Source: Guyanagaster necrorhizus (taxonomy: Eukaryota > Basidiomycota > Agaricomycetes > Agaricales > Physalacriaceae). From it: a stretch of 64,000 nt of DNA. Shown piece after piece: positions 1-9,950 of this stretch. The DNA lies in NCBI RefSeq assembly GCF_019112545.1, contig NW_025064898.1, forward strand, positions 525,993-589,992, in the 5' to 3' direction. A program made the translations under genes and the position numbers. The notes beneath the pieces were generated by a model. That model made no database searches. It saw only the letters and a program-made list of their open reading frames with translations, and had not been told where the DNA came from. The stretch's first letter is position 1. Each line of letters opens with the position of its first letter.

Positions 1-1832
1 GGAAGACTCGATACATCTGTGGATATCACAGAAAGTTTGGGTTTCATTGTGGACTTGGCTTTGGGTAATGAAGGAACTGGTGTCCCTCCTTTTGGAGTCG
101 GTGATACATGCTTCGTTGGTGCTGGAAGAACCGCGACAGCTTTGGAATTTGTCGTAGTACGAGCTGTAGAAGATGCAGCCCGTCCGGAAGTGGTCTTGGC
201 GGCAGTGGTCTTTGTGGCGGTCAATTTCGGTTTTGCTTTGGTCGAGAAATTCCTGCTCCCAGTCCACTCTTCAGAATCCGAATCGTCGACCCGCCTGCGC
301 TTCCTTGCTTTATTTGGCTCAGCCTTCTGCTTCCCTTTGTCTGTGGTAGTCTTTCTCGGCAGCTCCTCCATGTCCACATCTTCTTTGATCTGAGCCACTT
401 TCACCTTGGGTACCGGCTTCGCGACCTGGCTGGCTGGTGGATCCCCTTTCCCGTCACTCTTAAAAGTCATCTTCTTCATCCTCTGCACGAACGCAAGCAT
501 GTTCTTGTACACCTTGGAATTGAAACGGATCTCCTGGAAATCGTTCCTAACGCTTTTTCGTATCTGGTCTACGGCATCAGACAACTGCCGCATGGAAAGC
601 TGGTCGCGATAGAGAAATATCATATAGGCGATCATGACGAACTCAACAGGGGAGACTTTGGGCGCCTTGAATGGTTTAGACAAAGCTGGGTCCTGCGCCA
701 GCTCACAGAGCACGTCAATGGTGCTGTCGACGTTTCGCTGTAGCTTAGGTGTGACATCGCGCTTATTCGAAAGCCAAGCTTCGATTTTCGTTGTAGATGG
801 CTCAGTCTTGCTTTGCCCGAGATCGATGAGGTAGACAACTTGTGCTAGACACATGAAATCGCGTCCTCGGCTGTTTCCCCAAGGCAGATACCCTTCTAAA
901 CCTGATGGAGAGGACAGCCTGTCCTTTATTTCACGGATGAGGATCGGGTAGCTGCCATTGATGGCCTGCAGTCGTTCCGCAGGGGTGAGAGCGACGCCGA
1001 GTTGCACGCGCCGAAATATCTCCCGCTCTTGGTCATATGTAAGGTCGTCATATTCCACACAAGTGATCTGCTTGTTACTGAATCGAGATTTGAGCTGGGA
1101 AGGGAGAAGCGTGCGAGTTGTCTTTCCGGCGCCAGCAGTGTACCAAAATTTTCCGCCATTTACCGAGTCTTTGTCTATTACAAACGTTAGATTCGAAGGA
1201 GCAGAGATGGAATACAATACACACGCATGATCTGTAGAAAAACATGAGGTCAGGTAATGGGCCGAAAACAAAAAGAACGCCACACACATGTCCATCCATA
1301 AATCTTTGTATTGACGACAGTCTCTGCTTTCCATCGATACATATTCGTTTCTCCTCTCCTTCAGAGCTGATCGATACCGCTGTAAACTGGTCAGACAGAT
1401 AGGATCAACCAGTAACCAGTGATGGACGCACCGAATATCAAAGGCGGTATATAGTAATTGTGAATAAGCGAGTCGATAAGCTGAGTTTGCTTGGTGTCCG
1501 GCCACACGACATCTTGGGGAAAAGATAAGAAAATACCAGGTCATGTATGAAAGTCAACAAACCTCTTTGGTATTCGGGATCCAAGTCCAGCGTATTGTCA
1601 TAAAGCTTCCCTGTAGCATTAAATGGTATTAAGAAGACACATAGCCGACAAATGAACGGCTTGACGGACTGTACAATGATTCCACCGAGTACGACACTGT
1701 CCTTGGAGCACGCAGTACAGGATTGATCACGGCTTTTTGGCGCGACCCTCGAGTAGAGTTCACCGCAAGGGGTACATCGTCATCATCACCAGACGAGAGG
1801 TCCGTAAGTTCAGAATCGTCAGAAAACGACAT
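1..1832 (-). CDS. DUF262 (GmrSD N-terminal-like) domain protein, 3' partial
   Basis: The coding exons run from an ATG at 1832 leftward and off the window edge, so the C-terminus is missing. The N-terminus is acidic and Ser/Asp-rich. Spliced exons then give DLDPEYQR, DVVWPDTKQTQLIDSL and CIDGKQRLSSIQRFMDG, the hallmark (I/V)DGxQR motif of the DUF262 ParB/Srx-fold domain known from the bacterial GmrSD modification-dependent restriction enzyme. The domain continues through a YEREIF-like segment (YDQEREIFRRVQLG) and an all-helical part to about position 500. After that the protein becomes Lys/Ser/Thr/Pro-rich and looks disordered, with KRRR-type basic clusters that could be nuclear signals. No HNH (DUF1524) nuclease half is visible in the part present. 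At least three introns are needed. Proteins of this build are common in Agaricomycetes, but their function is unknown to me; nuclease or NTPase activity is an inference from the family only. Confidence 0.75.
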
Positions 1833-2349
1833 TGTCGTGGTGGTGAAAAGTGAAGAGAGTAGTAGTGCAAATCCCTAATCAGATTATTTTAAATAAATCT
1901 AAAAATGTAAATACTGCCTTTTTAGGCTTCCCCACATATTTCTGGACCAGCAACAAAATTCCCTTTATCCATGGGCATACTCTGGATACTGATGACGAGC
2001 AGGAAGTGGGGGGGTAAAGCAAAGATGCACCATTCCTCAGGCTGTCACTTAGATGAACTAATACCTAGGCGCCAATCGTCTGATAGGCGCGCAGGCCCAG
2101 GTCGGATCACAATGTTTATCCATAAGTTATATATGTTCCTCAGATGATTGATTATTCCTGCCCGGCACCTTTAGAGCAGTCATTTTAGGGACCTCATCTT
2201 TTCATGTCGACCGTGACCTCGACTTTTTGGATCGATGTCTCCCCTATAATGTATCGGATATCTAAACGTAGGAAGACGCGGGTTTTCCCGCACCGGCCCG
2301 ACCCTTTTCCGATGCGGAATATCGGATATGCACCACTTGTCTTTCCAGT
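1833..2349. other. Divergent intergenic region between DUF262 gene and amidotransferase gene
   Basis: The two flanking genes read away from each other, so this 517-bp stretch must carry both promoters. It contains AT-rich blocks near 1880-1910 but no clear TATA box at a usual distance from either ATG. I see no other gene in it. Confidence 0.5.
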
Positions 2350-3120
2350 ATGTCTCCAATGAAGCTTGCCATTCTTCTGTGCGATACGCCTTTACCCGCA
2401 GTCGTTTCCACGTACGGAGACTACACCGTAATCTTCCATCGCCTTCTCTCTTCCGCCCCTTCCGCCCCTTCATTCACACTCGATCCCTATGACGTCGTTT
2501 CTGCCAAGGCCTATCCTGAAGATCCAACTTCCTACGACGCAATTCTGCTGACTGGATCCAAACACTCTGCTCACGAAAACGATGCATGGATACACAAGCT
2601 GGTGGATTTCGTTCGAACCACTGCTTCCTTGCATCCACAGGTGAAACTCATTGGGATCTGCTTCGGACATCAAATTATCGCCCGTGCGTTGGGCGGGGAT
2701 AAGGCATGTGTGGTCAACACGGCTGGCTGGGAGGTCGGTCCGACCAAGATTGAGCTGACGCCGCTGGGGGAGAAGATTTTTGGCAAGCCAGGCGAATTGG
2801 TGATGCAGCAGATGCATCGGGATCATGTGCCGTCACTCCCGCCAGGATTTCATCTGCTCGCGTCAACATCTGTTGCTCCCGTGCAAGGAATGGTCAAATT
2901 TCAGGATGGGCAGGAGGAGGATGTGCATATCTTTGCGGTCCAGGGCCACCCTGAATTTACTGAGCCTATGGTATCCATTATGGTGGAGACAAGGGGTGCA
3001 AGTGGTATCCTGAGCAAAGAGATCGTGGAAGATGTGGGTAAACGGAAGGATATGCCAACGGATGGTGTCCTTGTCGCCAATTCCATTTGGAGGATCTTGC
3101 AGTCGAGCAGACATTCTTGA
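2350..3120 (+). CDS. Class-I glutamine amidotransferase-like protein
   Basis: A single-exon gene of 256 residues. It is a free-standing type-1 glutamine amidotransferase (GATase1) related to the glutaminase half of GMP synthase and to the yeast YLR126C group. The nucleophile elbow is GICFGHQI (Cys near residue 104), and the catalytic His sits in QGHPEF near residue 200, followed about two residues on by the Glu expected of the triad. An upstream LTGSKHSAHE segment fits the oxyanion region. There is no synthetase domain, signal peptide or membrane segment, so it is probably cytosolic. Its real substrate is unknown; members of this group are often annotated as GMP synthase-like, which overstates what is known. 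The start at 2350 puts the first beta-strand (KLAILLCD) immediately after the ATG, as in relatives; a Met four codons in is possible. It is divergent from the DUF262 gene. Confidence 0.9.
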   Translation: MSPMKLAILLCDTPLPAVVSTYGDYTVIFHRLLSSAPSAPSFTLDPYDVVSAKAYPEDPTSYDAILLTGSKHSAHENDAWIHKLVDFVRTTASLHPQVKLIGICFGHQIIARALGGDKACVVNTAGWEVGPTKIELTPLGEKIFGKPGELVMQQMHRDHVPSLPPGFHLLASTSVAPVQGMVKFQDGQEEDVHIFAVQGHPEFTEPMVSIMVETRGASGILSKEIVEDVGKRKDMPTDGVLVANSIWRILQSSRHS

Positions 3121-3357
3121 CTCCAACTGGTTCGATTCTTCACATGAGAAATGACAGGAATTGTACGAGCTTATACCTGTGTACTGATCGGAGTAGTTCA
3201 TGGTAGACTGCTGTAGAGACTCCAGTATTATAAAGTTACTCGTGTTAATCATTCTTCCACCTCCCTTACAGGCAAGTCGGGGTTGATTTATTCGTGCATC
3301 AAAATCAAAGGAATGTGCTGGATTGGTCAACGACTGTACATGGCCATCATGTAACTG

Positions 3358-4011
3358 TTAGAACTGAAATAGAATAGTCATCACAACAAAAACAAGTGCT
3401 GAATCCGGCGATGCCCTCAGGGTCGAAGATACATTGGATTTCGATGTTGCAGACTGGGTTGAGCTGGCCACAGCCAATTCGGCTGTGATCTGAGTCGCCG
3501 CCGCCGCCGCCGACGAAGCGTTTTCACACGACATTTGATACACTATCATACCAAGATGAACTGTCATAGCCCCTTCAGATAAGCATAATACGTACACTTA
3601 TTCAGTTTGTCTCCTCCCTGGGAGTCGGCGGAAATATAACAATCTATACATGTAGAAACCCTATTTTGATACGACACAGAGCAGAGGCACTCCAGTTGGC
3701 TCTGGCCACACATCTGGCACCGAGAATCAGATAGAGAATTCCGGGAAGAGAGACAACGCATACACTGATGGTCCCAAGAATGGAACATTGCCATGCACAG
3801 CTGTCCGGAACGGTAGTCGTATTGATCGAGCCGGGCGTGGTTCGTAAATGGAGTGAACCTGTTGCGGTATCCAAGTTGGAAAGTGCGAGAACTGGAGAGC
3901 GACATTAATTAAGTAAGAAAAGAGAAAGCTGTGGACGGTGAGCCTACCTCTTGCAACCAAGAGGCTCAGGACGGCCAGGAGAGGAAAAGAGCGTGTGTGG
4001 GCCGAAATCAT
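3358..4011 (-). CDS. Small secreted Cys-rich protein with probable GPI anchor
   Basis: Four exons can be joined with canonical splice sites: a signal-peptide exon starting at 4011 (hydrophobic core FPLLAVLSLLVA), an exon with the C-x3-C pair DSCAWQC, an exon with CGQSQLECLC and TCIDCY, and a final exon with one more Cys. Ala/Ser/Thr-rich spacer sequence and a hydrophobic C-terminus (ALVFVVMTILFQF) follow. The result is about 160 residues with roughly eight cysteines, the build of GPI-anchored small secreted proteins of basidiomycetes. The donor at the third junction (gtacgt) gives the in-frame reading. No catalytic motif is seen; role at the cell surface is inferred from topology only. The exon phases agree throughout, which supports the model, but the family is not one I can name. 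Confidence 0.6.
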
Positions 4012-4367
4012 GAAAGGACGAGAAGAAAGATTGGTTTCCCGGATCTAATGGCTAGCAGCCTGGGCATAAAATAAAGATCAAATAAATAAGACGACAGATG
4101 AATAACAATGTGCCAGTGGATACAAGTTTCATCTACAGGAGTCAATTTATTCCTCAGGAACAGCGGGAGGGGATATAGATGTAAGGAGGGATGATTCCTC
4201 ATCGAAACCGACCATGAATTTAAAGTCTCAGTCGCCTGCGATTCGTAGAAAGCGACATCATAACGCAAATGAAAAGCAGGACCAGATGACCCCGTCCAAC
4301 GTCAATCTCCCAGACGATGGTGATTGAAGGCAGGCAAGTTAAGTTCTAAAACACAGAACATAAAGTG
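4012..4367. other. Intergenic, no gene recognised
   Basis: About 350 bp upstream of the small secreted protein gene and downstream of the F-box remnant. Short open frames on the minus strand here have no recognisable composition. It probably holds the promoter of the secreted protein gene. Confidence 0.4.
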
Positions 4368-5560
4368 TCACCTATGCTCCAGATAGTGCGTTCTGCTAAT
4401 GCTTGAATGGTCGCGGTAGTCGAAGGAATGGGTAAACGTACTGCCGACCTCATCTACCTGCACGACGCCCATGGTAATTAGATGTTCGCGAACATATTGC
4501 ACTGTAATCGTACATGTCTTTATCCCCAGAACATGTTCGCCCTGTTCATAGCCCCCTGTCCACTGTCGGCACGTGCACTGGTGGCGTGAAGCTTCACAGG
4601 CCATCGGCCATTCGAGATACATAGCGTCGACGACCACCGAAGCTCGGTGTTACGGCTAATATCCAGGACAGATACCGGCAGGTAGTATGCAGGCACTGCA
4701 AGACGCGATACATGATTAGTAAATAGATGTATGCGTAGTGAGAATGAATAGGTCCTCACAGGATCCCTCAATATGCAGGATTGACTCCTCGAGGCAGTTC
4801 TGGGTCGCATCGAGCAATTATTGGATAATTTGACAATCGGCTTGAAAGCTTGAGTAAACGGACAGCTTTCGAAGACGGGATATGTTGAAAAGTGGCTTGA
4901 TGGTGAATAAACCCCCGAATATGAAGGGAATGTCATCAGAGAATGACAAAGATCCTAATGCCGGGGAGGCTTTGATTGCCTTGACCAGAAGCTTTTGGAC
5001 ATTTGATCCAAGCGAGAGGGAACGCTTCGGAGGCTAGTTGAACCAAATCAACGTAAGATGCTTCAAGGACAGGCATCCTTCAAATAAGGACAGTAACCAC
5101 CCTTCGTCCACCTGCAGACCGTCGAGATGAGTGCTTGTTACATGTGGAGAACGGATGGAGGATTTAAGGGATGGTGGCAAGTTATCGGTTCCAAAAGAAA
5201 CTGGCCTGCTCGTAAGAGCGATGCAACGTGCACATGGAAGTAAGAGAAAGGAAGGAAGAAAGTCATCCTTAAAAATCCTTTCCATACTCCGATGGTTATT
5301 CCCTACTAAACTATCATGAACAAGGAATGATTTGACAAGCGGAGGAACATGTGGGAAGCGGCGAATTAACATTGATAGAAGTTGACGCAAGTATCTCATG
5401 CTCCTACATACGGCTCTTGTATGCAAGGAGACCAGGTATTACGGAGTACGAGTATGACTTGGCAATATAGGTGACCGGCACGTCGATAGGGATGTGACAC
5501 GAGGATACATTGGCTTAATGCGGGTATGTCATCGCGAAGAAAATCAAGAATAGAGGCAAT
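4368..5560 (-). pseudogene. Decayed F-box/LRR-type protein gene
   Basis: Fragments in different minus-strand frames line up in the order of an Agaricomycete F-box protein. At 5450-5560 an F-box-like segment reads ILDFLRDDIPALSQCILVS. At 5034-5430 are leucine-rich stretches ending LKHLTLIW. At 4750-5030 is an LRR-like segment (FNISRLRKLSVYSSF) and at 4368-4640 a C-terminal piece with LEWPMACEASRHQC. The LRR segment is broken by an in-frame TAA (complement 4818..4820). The F-box exon runs into a stop before the next frame begins, and the last two pieces are in different frames. One TAA or one shift could be spliced around, but not all of them with the GT/AG sites I see. Known for the family: substrate adaptors of SCF ubiquitin ligases, with huge numbers and many pseudogenes in these fungi. 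Confidence 0.5.
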
Positions 5561-6763
5561 GAGCTATTGGGGGTAGTGATTCTGGGGCCATTACACTTGT
5601 CGCAGCGTGCTTCTGGGTTCTGATAATTTTCCAATTCAATGGAACAGTGGCTCATCACAGTTCGTGATTACGAGCACCAAGATTGTAACGGAGAATTGAG
5701 ATGACGAAGCGTGCAGCCACGGATTCCTTATGGTTGTGGCACGCTAAAAAGGAGATATTGCACTTCGGTGGTAAGCACATGTCGAGTCGGACAGTCCCGA
5801 TTGCTCCTTTATTTAGGCATCACCTCCAGAAAGTTGAATTTTCCCCTGTGTCACAGAGTTCCGGTTTTTTGGGCATTTTTCTGCATATCCGAAGGTTAAT
5901 TTCATCTTGCAAACATAGTCCTTCGAAAGATCTGCCATCTTATGAGAAGTTTCGGTTGGGTTTCCATTCAAATTTTAATGGACGGCGTCGCGGCGACGAA
6001 ACTGAACCGGCTCTTCGCACGCGCATCACGGCGATAACATCCTTGAAGCAAAGTGTCTACTATAAATCTCTTCTAGCTTCATGTAATGCCCGTTGCATCT
6101 ATCATCTTTCTCTGAGTTGAATTACCGGAACTCGGTAGTTGCATCAACGCGAATGCTATAATACAAAAGCCATATCAAGAACTGGATTGTTCCTTTCGGA
6201 GATACCACTCGGGTACCGCTTGTTTTTGGCCCTGAACCGCGCTTTTCGGATGGAGAGGGAAGATCTGAAGTATGAGTATATTCAAAGTTAGAGCTGTCTG
6301 TAAACGGCTTTCTCCGTTGGACGAGGTCATACGGGCGCTGATTTTCCTCCGTGATGCAATGCTTTGATGAGCGCTTGCAATTGCTCAAGTTGGCAGTGTC
6401 GAAGTGGATATCGAATGAAACGAATCGTGTACTGTTTTGTCTGTGGCTGCGCCAATAGAGATGGAATTATAGTCTCGGTTGTGTCAAGTTATCAACAGCC
6501 GACGAAGCCGGGCCCCTTGATTTCCTGCCGATGCTCATGATAGCATTGAGCGGTTTTTCTATGGTCATATTACATTCATCTTAACCCGGCAGAATTCGAA
6601 ATTATTCGGTTCAGCCTCAAAGGGTCTTCTGAAATAATGTACTATGGATCAAGAATAGATGTTAACGGAACCTGAGTACCATAAGGACCAATAGCACCAA
6701 ATATATGTCAACATGAAAATTTGTCTTCGCCGAGTCAGACGTAAGGTTCGAAATCAAGCAGTC
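5561..6763. other. Intergenic, no gene recognised
   Basis: About 1.2 kb. A 139-codon open frame on the plus strand (5701-6120) and an 88-codon frame on the minus strand (6122-6388) have no motif, signal peptide or family resemblance I can identify, and neither joins to neighbours by good splice sites. The right end must hold the promoter of the ribosomal-L1-domain gene. Confidence 0.4.
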
Positions 6764-8615
6764 ATGGCTGGGGACGAGCTCATTGATTCGCGCGTCTCGG
6801 TGACCCAGTGCGAGCGCGCCGTCGATGCCATACATGCCCACCAGACTAAGAAAACCGACAAGGAATCAGCGAGTGAACTCTTACCTGGGAAAGAGCAGAC
6901 CGTCTGGCTGAATGTCGCAGTCAAGAAAGTCGCTGCTGAGAGGAAGATAATGCCTGTACGAATGTAAGTCGTACCTCGTCGTACCAGCTCTAGTACTTAT
7001 GTCGCATCAGTCCTGTGGTTCATCCCATTGTCGACCCTCGGACGTCGGGCGTCTGCCTCATTACAAAGGACCCCCAGCGGGAATACAAGGATCTACTGGA
7101 GGCTAAGGATATAAAGTTTATTTCTCGTGTCGTTGGTATTAGCAAGTTGAAGGGGAAATTCAAACCTTATGAGGCTCGAAGAATACTGCTGAAGGAACAT
7201 GGGCTGTTTTTGGCTGACGATCGAGTTATCCCTTTGCTTCCAAAATTGTTGGGCGAAAAGTGGTTCCGAGCAAAAAAGTATGTTTAATATCCATTCGTTT
7301 TACCCATCTCATTGGTCGCGGCACAGGCAACCCATCCCTGTTACCATGACTCGCAAGGATCTCAAAAAAGAGCTTGAACACGCTGTGCAGTCGACGTACA
7401 TGAACCAGAATCGTGGTACTAATACGTATGTGTTCATCCTTCTGTGGCTATGTTAACGTTCAACATCACTTATAGTGCAATAAAAATTGGAAACATGTCC
7501 CACACGCCTGCTCAGATTCTCGCAAATCTAAAGACTGCTCTCCCTGTCGTCGCCAAACGTATCAGCGGTGGATGGGACAACATACAAGCTCTCTCCATCA
7601 AGACTAACTCCAGTGTCTCGTTGCCAATTTGGAGCTGTTCTTTAGGAGACGAGGATGGTGGTCGATGGGCAGGCTTGGGCGCAGTCGTCGACGCCGATGC
7701 GGAGGACGAGGACAGTGACGGCGATGATGACGAGGCTATGAAAGTTGATGAGCCTGCCTCGAAAAAACCTCCATCCGGTGGAAAGAAGCGTGCTGCTGCA
7801 GATGACGAGGTCGAAGAAACCTCTAAGCCCAAAAAGAAAGCAAAAGCTACCGAGAACAAGTCTGCACCGGAGCCATCCAAGTCCGTGAAAGGGAAGGCTC
7901 CCATTCCGGCAGAATCGTCGTCGAAGAAGGAAAAAGTGAAAGCCATTCATTCCCCCCCTGCAAAGGTCTCCGCGGATTCGTCGAAGAAGTCGAAGGTTCT
8001 AGCTCCCAATGATACCATTCCACCTGTGACCACGACCACGCCCTCCACTAATACCGCCTCTACCAACTCTAGCAAGTCGAAGAAACTCAAAGCCAAAGCC
8101 TCTTCGGACGCTTCAGTCCCCGTTCCTGCTCCAGGGCCTTCACCCGCTTCGGAGACCAAGAAATTGAAGAAGAAGGCCTCGAAAATTACTCAGCCGGTCA
8201 AGAAAGATGAAGGAGCGGGCGCGAAGCTTGCTAAAAAGCACAAGAGTGTCAACAAGGAGATCGATACCCCCAGTACAGCAGACGATGACGCGAAAAACAA
8301 GAAGGTATGCATCGACTTCATCCTTGTTCGTGACCGACGTAAATGATGTTTTAGGCTTCTTCCAAGGAGACTGTTTTGCTGCTGCCAGAGCCTGCCCCTG
8401 TCGATGAATCTTTCAAGAAGGATAAGAAGCGTAAAAAGGCCAAGTCAGCGGAAGATGGCGGGGCTCAGGCCCCGGTTGACTCTCTTACTGCGGATGACCT
8501 CAAGAAGAAACGCAGCGTTGCCCCAGGTGAGAAGAAAAAGGATAAGGTAGTCAAGGCGAAGGGAGGCAAGAGCGCGAAGAATGAGATTATTGGGAAAAAA
8601 TCGGTTTTAGCATAG
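6764..8615 (+). CDS. Ribosomal L1 domain-containing nucleolar protein (UTP30/RSL1D1/Cic1 type)
   Basis: Five exons with consistent phases. The N-terminal half is a ribosomal-L1 fold: VWLNVAVKK, a turn to VVHPIVDP, LITKDPQREYKDLL, the KFISRVVGISKLKGKFKPYEARR core, FLADDRVIPLLPKLLG, and later MSHTPAQILANLKTALPVV. This order is that of eukaryotic L1-domain ribosome-biogenesis factors (yeast Utp30 and Cic1, human RSL1D1), which act in the nucleolus during rRNA processing. From about codon 230 the protein is an acidic patch followed by a long Lys/Ser/Ala/Pro tail with many KK and KSK clusters, typical of nucleolar proteins. The start at 6764 (MAGDEL) is chosen over an upstream in-frame ATG at 6713 because family members begin close to the first L1 helix. 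I cannot separate the Utp30 from the Cic1 orthologue by eye. Confidence 0.85.
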
Positions 8616-8721
8616 CACTTGTTTTGTCGGACGTTAAACCTTTGGTCGGTTAGTTCAGTTGCCGATTGCCGGCCCTCATTGCTGTGGCCCAACCAAAATC
8701 GATGGTTGCTTCCGTACCGCC

Positions 8722-9950
8722 ATGACTGCAAGGCAGCGGACTTCGACAAAAATTTGGATTCCTCATTCAACTGAGCCTAATTGTTCTATTGTGGGCATCC
8801 TAGAGCAGCTGACACCGGGCCAGCCAACCAACGGCAAGAAGATCGCTCTGGTGTGTATATCCAGAGAAGCTTTATTGCGTCGTCAAGACACCTTGCTCAA
8901 CCCTCGTCGCTCCTTATCTCACCGGTAGATTCTCCATGGTTCTGCGGGGTAGACCTTTCGCCGGACTTGCAGTAACTCGTGTTTATCTGAACGTAACGAC
9001 AGGCACAAGGACTATCTGTTTCACAAGCACCTCGGGATTCGCCTTCCTTTAGATTTGTTTCGCTTTGATTTTCGGTAACTCTTATTGCTTCATTACGGAT
9101 GATGCGCAGTATCATTAATCATTGCTACAGTGGTTGCCATGAGACGCCCGGGACTTGGCGGCAAGGCAGTTTGGAGGACGACGTGGTCGATATCGGCGTT
9201 GTCGTCGATTACCTCGAGAAAACATTTGGTTATCAAGTTGATTTGGTCGTAGGGCACTCCAGAGGGTCTATAGTTGGCATCCATTGGCTCTGCACCTCCG
9301 AAGTCGGAAAGAAGGTATCAGGATTTGTCAATGTCTCTGGGCGATACCGTATGCGTGTAAGTCTTTATCTTGAAACGCTTTACTCGTTTCTTTTATATCT
9401 CTTTTTCTTCAGGGAATTCACGGTAAATGAAACCCGCTGTCTCTCTCCATCGTATCGCTTATTTTAGGTCGCAGAAACTGCTCTGGCAAAGAAGTGGACA
9501 GAGAGCTTCCTTTCCCAAGAATATCACATCTGGACGCCCACAGTGGCGAGGAAGGTTCTCTCGATCAAGATTTATCCGGAAGACGTTGAAAATTTCTGCA
9601 AGTTTGATACATCATTAGTATGGGACAGATTCCCTCAAGGCACTGATGTCCTAACCATACATGGGTTGTCGGACATGCAGGTTCCACCGTTTGTTGATTT
9701 TCATTCCACAAAGAGTTTGGACCAACTCCATAGATGTAGATACGAGGCCGTTATCTATGCCAGGGCACTGAGCAACCGAGACCCCGGGACTCACTCGCTT
9801 CATCTCATGGAAGACGCAGATCATAATTTTATTGGACGACAGGACGAGGTGGTTGCAGCGATTCTAGAATGGTGGAGTGCTCACGAACGCGGGGATCTCC
9901 AATCAGGTATATGGAGAGGGGCGGCGGCGGGTCTTAGAGGCAGGATGTAA
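8722..9950 (+). CDS. Alpha/beta hydrolase (serine hydrolase), with a 10-nt microexon
   Basis: Spliced from seven exons. Motifs in order: ALILHGSAGHKDY (oxyanion region; the exon junctions are in HG-SAG and GHK), a beta-strand LDLFRFDFRG, the nucleophile elbow VGHSRGS, the acid loop TIHGLSDMQVPP, and the His in DADHNF. These give a complete Ser-Asp-His triad. The fold and length (about 290 residues) are those of cytosolic serine hydrolases widespread in basidiomycetes and annotated as serine aminopeptidase S33-like or alpha/beta hydrolase. The natural substrate is unknown. An exon of 10 nt (9413..9422) is required to keep frame between the GRYRMR and ETALAKKW segments. The intron at 9689..9739 is 51 nt, in frame and stop-free, so its retention would insert 17 residues. 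The start at 8722 is preferred over 8659, which lies only 43 nt after the previous gene's stop. Confidence 0.85.

Noticed and set aside
7512..8159. Minus-strand frames over the 3' half of the L1-domain gene
   Set aside because: Antisense of the Lys/Ser-rich tail; the repetitive codons leave the opposite strand open.
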